A stretch of DNA of 64,000 nucleotides from CBDCKN01 sp965219035 (GTDB lineage: Bacteria > Gemmatimonadota > Gemmatimonadetes > Longimicrobiales > Gaopeijiaceae): contig CBDCMR010000004.1 in NCBI GenBank assembly GCA_965219035.1, positions 1,736,001-1,800,000 of the forward strand, given 5' to 3'. Positions 44,299 through 53,767 of this stretch are shown one piece after another; position 1 is the first letter of the stretch, and the number at the start of each line of letters is the position of its first letter. A program made the position numbers and the translations under genes. The notes beneath the pieces were generated by a model. It ran no database searches. It was not told the origin of the DNA and saw only the letters and a list, made by a program, of their open reading frames with translations.

Positions 44299-46245
44299 TT
44301 ATCGCCAACTCTGGTACAGTTGCCGCATCCTCGGTAGCACTTGTTGAAATCGCGTGTCGATCCGCTGATACAGGGTCGTCAAGAGCTGCTCCTTTTGCCG
44401 ACGACTCAGCCCGGGAGATGTTCGGATGCGATCTCCAGCACGGCGTACCTCGGTTGCGTCATTTCGGATGCCGTCGATGGCCCTCCTGATTGCTGGGGGG
44501 GGGCGTTGGCCCGGAGCAGCGTTCGCGGCGACATTGAACCAATCCGAGATCTCGTAGAACTCGTTGCTGTGCCGGGTAAACGTCCGTAGCGGGGGCGGCT
44601 GCAGGGTGGCGAAGCCGGTGAGCAGGCCGGCGGTGCGGGGAAACGGTTTCGGTCCGTACCGCTGCGTGTCCCACATCAGCTCATCGAGACTGGTGATGAC
44701 CCATTACCGAGATGGCCCGTCCAGCCGCGGACAAAGGTCTGCGCGTGAAGCGGGGAGACCCCGAACAACCGGCCGACGGCGCGGTACGGTTCCGGGGTGG
44801 ACCGCGAAAAGAACTGCTGCTCGGGTGGCCAGTTCTGCATGTAGGCGGGAATGATGTCGGCACCGAAGAAATTGCGATTCGTTCGGACCTCGACGACCGG
44901 CTGCGCAGCGACCGGAATCCAGCCGATAGCCAAGTTACCGTGAACCAACGACCAAACGAATTTCCAGCCGGCCAGCGATGCGACGCCAGTGGTGAGATCA
45001 AAGGCCACCTCGGGCACTTTCATGAACATCGCGCCGATCTGAAACGGTGCGGGGATGCGGATGTCACTGTCCCCGTCCACGTCGTAGAGGGTGAGCCAGG
45101 ATGCCTTCTCGTATTGGGTCTCCCCCTGATAGGCGGCGCGCCGGGAGTCGTCAGACGTGTTGTAGAGCCATACGGCCCATGTCATGCCGCTTAGGCAGAG
45201 CCCGGCAAACACCGTCTTGCGCACGTGCTGCCTCCGTTCGTCGCTCCACCATGGGTCACTTCGGTGGAGCCGTGTCCGCGGCCGAACGATCTGGTAGAGC
45301 TGGTCGAAGCCCTGGATGGCCGCGTTCATGAACGGCACAGTGTGCACGTACATACGCCACGCTCGAGAGGCGCCGATGTTGGCGAAGTCGCACGAAATCA
45401 TCCGCGCCGCCCGCGTGGCCGCGTAGTCGGTCGCGCCACGCGAGCGGGCCTTCCGGAACTGGTGGGCGCGGGTGCCAGCCTCGGCAATCCATGCGGGGCG
45501 TGTCAGCAAGTAGACGAGTCGCGAGCCCCACCGCAGGGCTGTGGGAGCGGTCACGGTCCTCTGGTCTTCGATAGAGGTCTCGGATTCGACCAGTGCGGAG
45601 AAGAACCCACCCTGCAGGAGGTACTCACGCATCAGCTCGGAACGGCCGGTCACGAGGTCCCGGATGGCGTGGACGCTACCGGAGAGCGTGGAAAGGAACG
45701 GCATCTGCCAGTAGCGCCCGGCCACGAAACCCGACAAGGTGTCGCGAAAGAAGTTCCTGACGATGAACACCGGCATGGTAGTGATCATCGCGGACACGGC
45801 GGTTTTGAAGGCGGCAAGCCAGCGGATCACCGGCGGCATCGGCTCCTCGTCCAAGCTCTGCATCATCGCCACAAGCGCAGCATCGTGAATGGCGAACTGT
45901 GTGCGCGTCTGCTGCACGATGGCCCCTGTCGTGTACTGATTGCGCGACGGCGGTTCCATCACCACGGTGGCGATCGTGCGGCCCTCCGGATGCTGGACGA
46001 CGGTCTCGAGCAGCTCCGCCTGGGCGCGCGCGACAAGCGCGTCGTAGATGTTGCGTGCAAACACGTCGCGCAGAGCAGCGGCCAGATCGTCGGTGGATAC
46101 GGTGGCAACATTGGACCGTAGTGATTCAGGGTTTCCATCGAAGGTGCCACGGAGTGATGTGACCAACGGGATCCCACCGGTTCTGTAGCGCTCGGCCTCG
46201 ATGGGCGTCAGGTAGCGCATCTGCATGGGCGTGTACGCATAGATG
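44299..46245 (-). pseudogene. phage-type large polyvalent protein relic (LPD38-like)
   Basis: A long minus-strand reading frame begins abruptly at about 46245 (FIYAYTPMQMRYLTPIEAER). It carries LPD38-like features: TTMPVFIVRNFFRDTLSGFV, FLSTLSGSVHAIRDLV, a helical domain with RAARMISCDFANIGAS, several hydrophobic segments and VSPLHAQTFVRGWTG. One shift near 44705 separates the last 125 codons (DELMWDTQRYG, FTRHSNEFYEISDWFN), which otherwise continue in order. Such domains occur in giant multidomain phage proteins. The N-terminal thousands of residues are missing, and no other phage gene is nearby. The LPD38 assignment is from memory of its motifs. Confidence 0.55.
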
Positions 46246-46497
46246 AAGCCCGTCCCTCTGACAGCCCTGGTCACGGGTGGCGTATTTCGGGTGAGCCGGA
46301 ACCCGATGTATCTCGCGATGATCGTGATCCAGCTCGGCACGGCGTTCGGTTTGGGAACACTCCTTACCTTCTTCGTGCCTCCCGCACTGGCTTGGCTGCT
46401 TTCCCGGAGGTTCATCGAGAGGGAGGAGGCCGCCTTGAGTCAGACGTTCGGCGCTGACTATGACCGGTATAAGAGCCGAGTACGGCGGTGGCTGTGA
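46243..46497 (+). pseudogene. isoprenylcysteine/phospholipid methyltransferase-type fragment
   Basis: The plus frame reads TALVTGGVFRVSRNPMYLAM, a hydrophobic segment, then REEAALSQTFGADYDRYKSR and VRRWL. This is the C-terminal SAM-binding half of ICMT/PEMT membrane methyltransferases. The N-terminal membrane segments are missing; the fragment starts at the breakpoint with the phage-type gene. Confidence 0.75.
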
Positions 46498-46860
46498 GTA
46501 CCTTGAGAGCGAAGCGCCTGTGTCGTCTCGATGTTCAAGGATTCGACACGGTGGACGAGGACCTCCTAGCCCAAGTGGCACCGTGGTTGCGTCTGGCGTT
46601 CGGCCTTTGCGCGACCTTGGCGATCGTCGGCACCGCGCTTGCCTCAACGACCCTATTGCTGACACTCGCCGGGATCGCGTTTCTTGCGGCGGTTTTTCCC
46701 GTCCATCCGTTCGACCTGATCTACAATCATGGGATCCGTTACGCGACCGGGACGCCACCTCTTCCCAAGCGGGGCCCCCCCCAATCGATTCGCGTGCGGA
46801 ATTGGAGCGCTGTGCCTCTCGTCGGGACAGGTCGATTGGAACCTATTCGACGGGGAACGT
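46488..46860 (+). pseudogene. DUF4395-like membrane protein, frameshift at a C8 tract, 3' end lost
   Basis: It begins VSTLRAKRLCRLDVQGFDTV just behind the methyltransferase fragment, with two membrane segments (LRLAFGLCATLAIVGTALAS, LLTLAGIAFLAAVFPVHPF) and a DLIYNHGIRYATGTPPLPKR stretch. At the run of eight C (about 46778) the frame changes to APPNRFACGIGALCL. It then joins susC sequence. The family assignment is tentative. Confidence 0.5.
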
Positions 46861-48450
46861 TCGAGTCTGACGCTCTTGGGATTGGCCGGCGTGGACTATT
46901 TCCAGCAGAAGAACAGGCTGTTCTTTCCGCCGGAGCTCCAGTTCGAGGACGACGACGGTTTTGCAGGGACGTCCCTGCTGAGCAACAGCGACAACCTCAA
47001 CGTGAACCTCAACGCGAGCGCCGTGCACACGTATGACTTGAGCGGCGGCAACACGGCCCTCACGACATCGGCAGGCGTTCAGTACCAGACCCAGGATCTC
47101 GACATCAGCCGGATCGAGAGCAGGGGCCTCACCGCGGGACAGCCCAACGTCTCCGCTGGATCGAACGTCAACGTCAGGCAGCAACGAGAGCGGGTCGAGA
47201 ACCTCGGCTTCTTCCTGCAGGAAGAGATGCTCACGTTGGACGACCGGCTGCTCCTTACTGCGGGTATCCGCGCTGACCAGAGCAGCGTGAATGCGGATGA
47301 CACCGAGCTCTACTACTTCCCGAAAGCTTCAGCGTCCTGGCGGATCCCGGATCTCGGAGGGGGCTTCCTCGACGAGATTAAATTCCGGGCCGCGTATGGA
47401 GAGTCTGGCAACCTCCCGCTCTATGGGGACAGGTTCACGCCGCTGGAGGCCACGAACGTGATCGGGGGAGTCGCCGGCACGGTGATTCCGGTGAGCAATC
47501 TCGATGCGGTGGTGGGATCGCCCACACTCAAACCCGAGCGCCAGCAGGAAGTCGAGGCCGGTATCGACGCAACGCTCTTGGACAGGCGTGCGAGCCTCGA
47601 GCTCAATGTGTATCAGAAGAACATCAGCGATTTGATCGTGAGACGGCGGCTGGCCCCGTCGTCAGGATTTGGGGAGGAAGTCTTCAACGGGGGCAAGCTC
47701 CGAACTCGCGGTGTCGAGGTCGGCTTGGGTATTACCGCCGTACAGTCGCAAAGTCTCAATTGGTTCTTCCGGACCAGCTTCTTCCTGAATCGCAGTGAGA
47801 TCACGCAGCTCGATGTGCCCTCGTTCCTCCCAGGCAGCACTGGCTTCGGGGTGGGTCTGGGGCAAATCAGAATCGAAGAGGGGATGTCCGCCACTCAGAT
47901 GGTCGGCAATATCGGCCAGGACGCAGCGGGCAGTCCGATCGAGGGCGTGGTGGGCGACGTGAATCCCGACTTCAACGTGGGGTTCACCAACGATCTCTCC
48001 TATAACAACTTTGGCTTCTATTTCCACCTGGACTGGCAGCAGGGGGGGGATATCATGAACCTCACCAAGCTGTTGTACGACCTGGGAAGCAACTGGGCAG
48101 GCTTCAATGAGCCGGACCAGCAGGGTTTGACGGGTGCGGAGCGGAACGCCATGTCACCGATCGGCGGTTCGCAGCAGACAGGGGTCTATGTCGAAGAGGC
48201 CACGTTCCTCAAAATGCGGGAGATCACACTCTCGTATGAGCTCGACTCCGATATGGTATCATCCATTTGGGGAGCAGTGGACCGCGTCGGCCTCACGCTC
48301 AGCGGGCGCAACCTCCTGACCTTCACCAAGTACACCGGGATCGACCCCGAAGTCAGCAACTTTGGTAACCAACCCAGCGGACGGAACATCGATGTCGCTC
48401 CGTTCCCCCCGAGCCGGAGTTTCTGGCTCGGAATCGACGTGGGGTTCTGA
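46860..48450 (+). pseudogene. susC: SusC/RagA-type TonB-linked outer-membrane protein, C-terminal half
   Basis: About 525 residues of SusC barrel, from WNLFDGERSSLTLLGLAGVD through FFLQEEMLTLDDRLLLTAGI, EIKFRAAYGESGNLPLYGDR, LKPERQQEVEAGIDATLLDR, NWFFRTSFFLNRSEITQLD, TFLKMREITLSYELDSD and the C-terminal FWLGIDVGF. The signal peptide, carboxypeptidase-like domain, plug and early barrel are missing, replaced by the DUF4395-like fragment. The 3' end and the link to susD are intact. It would import glycans or peptides with SusD if whole. Confidence 0.88.
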
Positions 48451-48476
48451 TCATGGCGATCCAGGAGATGATACGG

Positions 48477-49892
48477 ATGAAAGTCCTTCGATACTTACCG
48501 ATAGTACTGGCTCTCGCCCTGACCTCATGTAATGATCTGATCGTGGCAGACCTGAATAACCCCGGCTTAGATCAGCTTTCGGAGAACCCGACGCGGTCGG
48601 CAGTCTTGGCGGCCACCCAGGGGCTGTTCATTTCCGCACGAACCGGCATGGCAACCCGTGCGGGATACGTATCCGGACTCGGGATTGTGGGGCGTGAATC
48701 GTACAACTTCGACGCTGCGGACCCGCGATTCAGCGCCCAGCTGCTCGTAGGGCCACTAGACGGGGGGAGTCCCGCGTTTGGGGGCGCCCACTGGAACGCA
48801 CGATTCCGTGGTGTTCGAGGTGCCGCCAACGTGCTGCTGGCCGTGGCAGAACTGGACGACGCTGATTTAGCGCCGGCCGAGAAGGCGGGAATCCGAGGCA
48901 TCGCCAACACCCTCATGGGGTTGCAGCTTTTGCTGGCCCTCAACACGCGGGACACGAACGGGATCCCGACCGCCGTGAATCCCGATCCGACGGGCACTCC
49001 TGAGCCGTTCAAGACCAAGAGTGCGGCATTTGCTGACATTGTCGCGATCATGGAATCCGCGGCAACGGATCTCGGGGCGGCGGGCGCCTCGTTTCCGTCA
49101 GATCTGAGCCTCCCCCCGGGATACGCGATAGCCGACACCCCCGCCGGTTTCCTCGCTTTCAACCGGGCACTGCGGGCGCGAATCGCCATATACTTGGGCG
49201 ACTTCGCCGGAGCGTTGACAACGTACCTTCCCGCGTCGTTCCTAGACGACGCCGCGGCGTTCAGCATGGGTGTGTCCTACGACTTCGGAACGGGCTCGGG
49301 TGAAACACAGAACCTGCTCAACGACGATTCAGAGAGGATATTGACGCATCCGTCCATCCGGGCAGAGGCCCAGTTGCAGGGGGGGGGCGCGCTCGACCGA
49401 AGATTCCTGGACAAGACCACGTTCCTAGACGGCGCCGCAACGAAACCGGATCAGGCCAGCCTGGGAATTTCTACGGACCTGAAGTTTGCCCATTACCCCA
49501 GCCCCACGAGCTCCTTGCCGATCATTCGGAACGAGGAGCTGATCCTGCTCCGGGCCGAGGCCAACATAGGCGCTGGTACTGCGGCCGCGGCACTGGCCGA
49601 CATCAACCTCGTTCGGACCACGGCGGGCGGACTCGATGCCATTGCCGGGGCTGCGTGGGCGGCCATGACGGTGAACGCGCAGTTGGACGAGCTCCTCTAT
49701 AACAAACGTTACTCACTCTTGTTTGAGGGTGGCTACCGTTGGATCGACATGCGGCTGTATGACAAGCTGGATGAGATCACTCTGAGCGTGTCGACCAATG
49801 CGCCTGCTCCTGCTTTTACCGTCCCGACTGCGTATCCGGTGCCTACGCAGGAGTGTGATGCGCGCGCTGGCGAAAGCGTACCTTCTTGCTGA
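48477..49892 (+). CDS. susD: SusD/RagB-family outer-membrane lipoprotein
   Basis: 471 aa from ATG 48477, chosen for AGGAG 9 nt upstream; the ATG at 48453 is three bases after the susC stop. Lipoprotein signal with lipobox LTSC. SusD features include NNPGLDQLSENPTRSAVLAA, repeated TPR-like helices (AFNRALRARIAIYLGDFAGA), PIIRNEELILLRAEANIG and YSLLFEGGYRWIDMRLYDKL near the end. It binds substrate on the cell surface and delivers it through SusC. The gene is intact, but its SusC partner is truncated. A strong hairpin follows. Confidence 0.92.
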   Translation: MKVLRYLPIVLALALTSCNDLIVADLNNPGLDQLSENPTRSAVLAATQGLFISARTGMATRAGYVSGLGIVGRESYNFDAADPRFSAQLLVGPLDGGSPAFGGAHWNARFRGVRGAANVLLAVAELDDADLAPAEKAGIRGIANTLMGLQLLLALNTRDTNGIPTAVNPDPTGTPEPFKTKSAAFADIVAIMESAATDLGAAGASFPSDLSLPPGYAIADTPAGFLAFNRALRARIAIYLGDFAGALTTYLPASFLDDAAAFSMGVSYDFGTGSGETQNLLNDDSERILTHPSIRAEAQLQGGGALDRRFLDKTTFLDGAATKPDQASLGISTDLKFAHYPSPTSSLPIIRNEELILLRAEANIGAGTAAAALADINLVRTTAGGLDAIAGAAWAAMTVNAQLDELLYNKRYSLLFEGGYRWIDMRLYDKLDEITLSVSTNAPAPAFTVPTAYPVPTQECDARAGESVPSC

Positions 49893-49910
49893 TCGGGTGT
49901 GATTGACGGG

Positions 49911-49938
49911 GGGCGCGCGGCTCGGAGCCGCGCGTCCC
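49911..49938 (+). terminator. hairpin after susD
   Basis: Perfect 10-bp stem CGCGCGGCTC (49914-49923) with GAGCCGCGCG (49925-49934). No U-run follows, so it may stabilise the mRNA rather than terminate. Confidence 0.55.
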
Positions 49939-49963
49939 TCTGCAAGCGAGAAGCCCGGAGCTT

Positions 49964-50601
49964 GTGATGGAAGACCACGCCTATCCGTTGGAGCCCTCGA
50001 GGGACCAAATGCGGGTGATGGTCGATAAGGTAGCGGAGCGGGTTATCGATCATATCGCTTCGCTAGCGCGTCAGCCGGCCTCCTACGCGGAACACGAGGC
50101 CGGTACGCACGCCAGGACGGCCGCGCTCGCCGAGTCCCTCCCGGAGCGAGGCACAGACCTCGACGGGCTGTTGGACCTCCTCTTCCGGGAAGCGGTCCCG
50201 CTCTCGTACAATACGGCTGCACCGGGTTATTTGGCGTATATCCCCGGGGGTGGCGTCTTCCCGTCCGCGGTCGCCGACTTCATCGCGAACGCCGTGAATC
50301 GATACGTGGGGGTGTGCTCGGAGAGATACCGGACATGGGGATCCTCGCGGAGCCTCAGCTCTCCCTCACCGCCTTCCGTTGGGCTCCCGCAGGCCACTCC
50401 GAAGACGGACTGAACGAACTGAACCGCGAGCTGCTCACGTGCATCAACGCTCGGCAGAGCGTCTACATGACGGGCACGATGCTTCGGAGCCGATACGCCC
50501 TTCGGATCTGCGTGCTCTCATTTCGGACGCACCGCGACCGCATGGAACAGTGTATCGTCGACATTCGGGAGTGCATTGAGGAGCTGGCCAGGGTGGATTA
50601 A
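49964..50601 (+). pseudogene. pyridoxal-dependent (aromatic amino acid-type) decarboxylase, internal deletion
   Basis: The N-terminal part (EPSRDQMRVMVDKVAERVID, SYNTAAPGYLAYIPGGGVFP, ANAVNRYVGV) runs to about 50320. It then joins in another frame the C-terminal part (AEPQLSLTAFRWAPAG, ELLTCINARQSVYMTGTML) ending at 50601. The middle, with the PLP-binding Lys and most of the active site, is gone (several hundred bases). The product cannot be an enzyme. Confidence 0.82.
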
Positions 50602-50912
50602 AGCTCCTTTGACCGAACGACCACCAACTTCTTGATCTGCATGTCTTTCATCGTATAGGGGATCCCCCCCACGCCGATCCCCGACTCCCTCAGGCCCGCG
50701 AACGGCATCCAATCCACGCGGAAGGCGGGGTGATCGTTGACCATCACTGCAGAGGCGTCGAGCCGGCGCGAAGCCCGTAGCGCCGTGTCGATATCGCCTG
50801 TGAACACAGCCTGGAAAGCGTAGGGGGGCGAGTTCGATCGGGCGATCGCGTCATCGATATCGTCGTACGGGTACACACAGACGACCGGGCCGAAGATCTC
50901 GGTGATTATATA
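50598..50912 (-). pseudogene. aldehyde dehydrogenase C-terminal fragment
   Basis: Minus-strand codons from about 50912 read ITEIFGPVVCVYPYDDIDDA, then YAFQAVFTGDIDTALRASRR, VNDHPAFRVDWMPFAGLRES and GIGVGGIPYTMKDM. This is the C-terminal part of NAD(P)-dependent aldehyde dehydrogenases with the EIFGPV motif. The catalytic Cys region is missing; the fragment abuts an IS3 relic. Confidence 0.85.
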
Positions 50913-50983
50913 CTTGACACAGCAAATGCATAGGCATTCATGCCGTTATGGCGTGCGAGGATATGCGCCCGCGATGAGTAGTT

Positions 50984-51424
50984 ATGCGCGGCCAGAGCAA
51001 TGGAACAGGGTTTGCCGAGCACGGTCCACCGGCGAATCTTCGCTCCGACAACGGTCCGGAGTTCACGGCCCGAGTGGTTCGGCAGTGGCTCGGTGAGTTA
51101 GGCGTGAAGACGCTGTTCATCGAGCCGGGCAGCCCGTGGGAGAACGGCTACAATGAGAGCTTTAACGGCACGCTCCGAAACGAACTGCTAAAGCGCGAAA
51201 TCTTCTATTCGCTGGAGGAGGCAAAGGTGCTGATCGAGCAGTGGCGGCGCGAATACAACACGCATCGACCGCACAGCTCTCTGAGTTATCGACCCCCGGC
51301 CCCCGAAGCGATCCGGCCAGACCCAAAGCTGCTCAACCTACCTATGCTTCTTGGACCACCCCCCAGCCAAAAGGAGGTGCTTGGACTAACACTCTAGGTG
51401 GTACCGCTTTTGGGGGCAGGTCAG
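50984..51424 (+). pseudogene. IS3-family orfB C-terminal fragment with right IS end
   Basis: LRSDNGPEFTARVVRQWLGE, FIEPGSPWENGYNESFNGTL and the EYNTHRPHSSLSYRPPAPEA tail: the last two catalytic residues of the DDE core. The end string GTGGTACCGCTTTTGGGGGCAGGTCA matches that at 14734-14759. The 5' part is missing. Confidence 0.85.
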
Positions 51425-51699
51425 AGGGGGGTGAATCGCGATCGGACGGGGGCGGAACGGTTCGAAAGCTAAGGCCGATATGATCCCTTGTCCTCGCCGG
51501 GCCATCGCGTCTTCGGCTTTGCGGGCAGTTTCTGTCCGGCGTTGGGCGCTCAACTTCCGGACATGCGCCCCGCCACCGCTTTCACCGCCCACACGCCGTC
51601 GTTCAACGGCGTCGGCGTTTTTCACTCCGTCAGACGGCTGGCTGGGCGGCTTTGTCGGAGGGATCTGCCCGGCGGCTTCGCGCATGAGTGCCGTTAGCC

Positions 51700-52070
51700 G
51701 TCTCGGTGACATCCGCTCGAAGCTTCTTGGTCTTCTCCAGCGCTTCATTCCACGCCCCCGGACCCGCCGCTGCACGGACGTTGATCTCGGGCACCGCGGT
51801 GAAGCCTTTCGGCCTGGCCGCCGGTCCCTTCCGCTCCCGTGAAGGCGCCCTTCGAGGCGGAATCACGTCGTGTTTCAGCTCTTCGGGCCTACAGTGCAGA
51901 TGCTCCGCCAAGGCCTCGCGGCCGCGCTCCGCCAGGATCCGGAGCGTGCCACGGTGGATGAACTGGTACATATGGCCCGGGCCTCGGCGCGATCGCGCGA
52001 GGAGGCCCGCCGCGTGTTCGTGCCGCTCTCCGGGAGCAACTTGAGGATCCGTCGACGGACCGGATCCACT
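51700..52070 (-). pseudogene. phage-repressor-type (S24/LexA-like) regulator relic
   Basis: DPVRRRILKLLPESG in one frame and YQFIHRGTLRILAERGREAL in the next form an XRE-like helix-turn-helix split by a shift. Then come linker and VPEINVRAAAGPGAWNEALE, the start of an S24 peptidase domain. The catalytic Ser/Lys part is absent. The interval 51425-51699 has only short frames. Confidence 0.5.
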
Positions 52071-52447
52071 TCCGCGTCGTCGTAGTGGCCAGGTGAACGA
52101 GATTCAGGCCCGGTTCACGGGCCGGGTCGCTTGCTTCAGGGATGCGATAATTGAAGATATGCTCGTGTAGGCTACCTTAATCTAAGGAGGTCGTTCGAGG
52201 AGTACCGCGAGTTACGGGAGTAGGATGAGCTCGAAGATGTCGGAAGGACGCTGGACCTCCCGCAACAACCAGTACGAGTCAGAGCGCTCCCGGCCATCGT
52301 CGTTCACGACGTCTACGTGGAGGCTTCGGGCAGAAGTATATGCATGGCATAGTGGACCCCATATGGACCCCAAGAGAGACACTGTTGGGGCGGTACGACT
52401 GGTCTACTGTATTATAAATGCAATAATATAAAAGGTTTATGGAAATG
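52071..52447. other. no gene recognised
   Basis: About 375 bases upstream of tRNA-Pro. It contains a CCCGGTTCACGGGCCGGG-like hairpin near 52112 and an AT-rich stretch (TATTATAAATGCAATAATATA, about 52408-52430) that could include the tRNA promoter. Confidence 0.4.
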
Positions 52448-52521
52448 CGGGGCGTGGCGCAGTCCGGTAGCGCGCCTGCTTTGGGAGCAGGAGGTCCCCG
52501 GTTCGAATCCGGGCGCCCCGA
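52448..52521 (+). tRNA. tRNA-Pro (anticodon UGG)
   Basis: CGGGGCG acceptor arm pairs with CGCCCCG. D-arm GGCGCAGTCCGGTAGCGC, anticodon stem CCTGC/GCAGG with loop TTTGGGA (anticodon at 52482-52484), and GTTCGAATC T-arm. CCA is not encoded. It stands alone; tRNA genes are common integration sites. Confidence 0.95.
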
Positions 52522-52554
52522 TTGATGTAACTAGCTGTCAGTAATGCACTTATA

Positions 52555-52590
52555 AGAGACCTCTCCAGAAGTTTCTCGGGAGGGGTCTCT
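52555..52590 (+). terminator. hairpin terminator downstream of tRNA-Pro
   Basis: AGAGACCTCTCC pairs with GGGAGGGGTCTCT (one bulge), followed by ATGTTTCTCT. A likely stop for the tRNA transcript. Confidence 0.6.
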
Positions 52591-52879
52591 ATGTTTCTCT
52601 CTATGTTGGGGGTGAAATTTCTGGTGCTTAGGGCCTCGTTGACGGCTCGGATGGCTGGCAACACGCCGCCACTCCGAGTGGCGATCTGGCTGTCTCTGGC
52701 GCGGCACAGCTCGATGCCACCGACACCAGGCGCCAAGGTCGCGATCCAGCGCAGACAGCCTGCTCGGTAGGTTCTCCCAAGGACTCCTCCGAAAAGGAAG
52801 GATGAGCCCACTTTGAATCAGTAGGTGTAGGCCAAAGACGGTTTAGCTCACAGCGTCGCCCGACGAAAACACCCGAAGA

Positions 52880-53141
52880 ACAAAACCCTGCTATACGTGG
52901 AGCATCTGGCTCGCGCGCTTCGCTTGCGGTCGACAGATTGATCGCACAGCATCTATAAGGCGGCCAGGCCGGACTCGTCTCGACGACTACCTCGAGCGGG
53001 GCGAAATTGCTCGAGGAGCTCATCGAGTCGATCCGCTTCCGTGTTCTTGATACGGACGGGTCCTTCCACGAGCTGACCTGTGTTGCTTACGATGGCGATA
53101 ACTGCATACGTTGCGTGAGCGTCAATTCCTGCGACAAACAT
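52880..53141 (-). pseudogene. IS110-family transposase N-terminal relic
   Basis: ATG 53141 begins MFVAGIDAHATYAVIAIVSN, the IS110 DEDD start (D in GIDAH), then RLDELLEQFRP. The frame shifts and continues VVVETSPAWP before losing similarity near 52880. A short string near 54977-55005 resembles part of it. Confidence 0.65.
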
Positions 53142-53319
53142 GGCTGGCCTCCTTGGGTTCGGGTGCCGCAGGCCCTTGAGTAAGCCCAGCGTAACGCCCC
53201 GCTCGAGTGAAAGGTCAGCCTTCGCCTTATAAGATCAGAATCGCAGAGACGTTACGTCGAAATGGACCTCAGACGGGTGGAGAGCGGAACTAGCTCGAAC
53301 CCACTAAGGAGGCACATCG

Positions 53320-53628
53320 ATGGTCATCGTCGTTTTTCGTTTTCACGCGAAGCCGAATGCAAATCTTGAGGAGTTGGGCGCCTTGAGCGGGGAGATGGTA
53401 GCGCTTGCGAGCAAAATGCCCGGGTTTATCGCTGTTAAGGATTTTTCAGCTCAAGACGGCGAGGGTGTCGTTATTGCGGAGTTCGAATCCCTAGAGTCAG
53501 TGGATGCTTGGAAAGCACACCCCGAACATGTCGCTGCGCAGGGGCGTGGGCGCGAGGAGTTTTTTGCAGATTATCAGATTCAGGTGTGTAGCTTGATACG
53601 TACAACGGAATCCGCAGCCAAACCGTGA
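53320..53628 (+). CDS. antibiotic biosynthesis monooxygenase (ABM)-domain protein
   Basis: 102 aa. Dimeric ferredoxin-like ABM pattern: MVIVVFRFHAKPNANLEEL, MPGFIAVKDFSAQDGEGVVI, AEFESLESVDAWKAHPEHVA. GGAGG lies 7 nt before ATG 53320. ABM proteins act as cofactor-free oxygenases or in small-molecule turnover; the substrate cannot be told. Single gene with no obvious operon partners. Confidence 0.85.
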   Translation: MVIVVFRFHAKPNANLEELGALSGEMVALASKMPGFIAVKDFSAQDGEGVVIAEFESLESVDAWKAHPEHVAAQGRGREEFFADYQIQVCSLIRTTESAAKP

Positions 53629-53767
53629 GAAAGTCTGTTCGACCCAACTGGCCGTTGCTGCAGACGGCGCCCAGCAGCGGCGAGTTGAAGTGGACGATTT
53701 AGCAGGGCGCCGCAGCAGAACGGCAGGACGCTAGGAAGCAACGCTGGTCGGTCGGGGAGGCTCGGTT

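Noticed and set aside
52437..52811. Protein opposite tRNA-Pro (GARIRTGDLLLPKQARYR...)
   Set aside because: This peptide type arises from reading tRNA genes on the wrong strand; no ribosome site or family.
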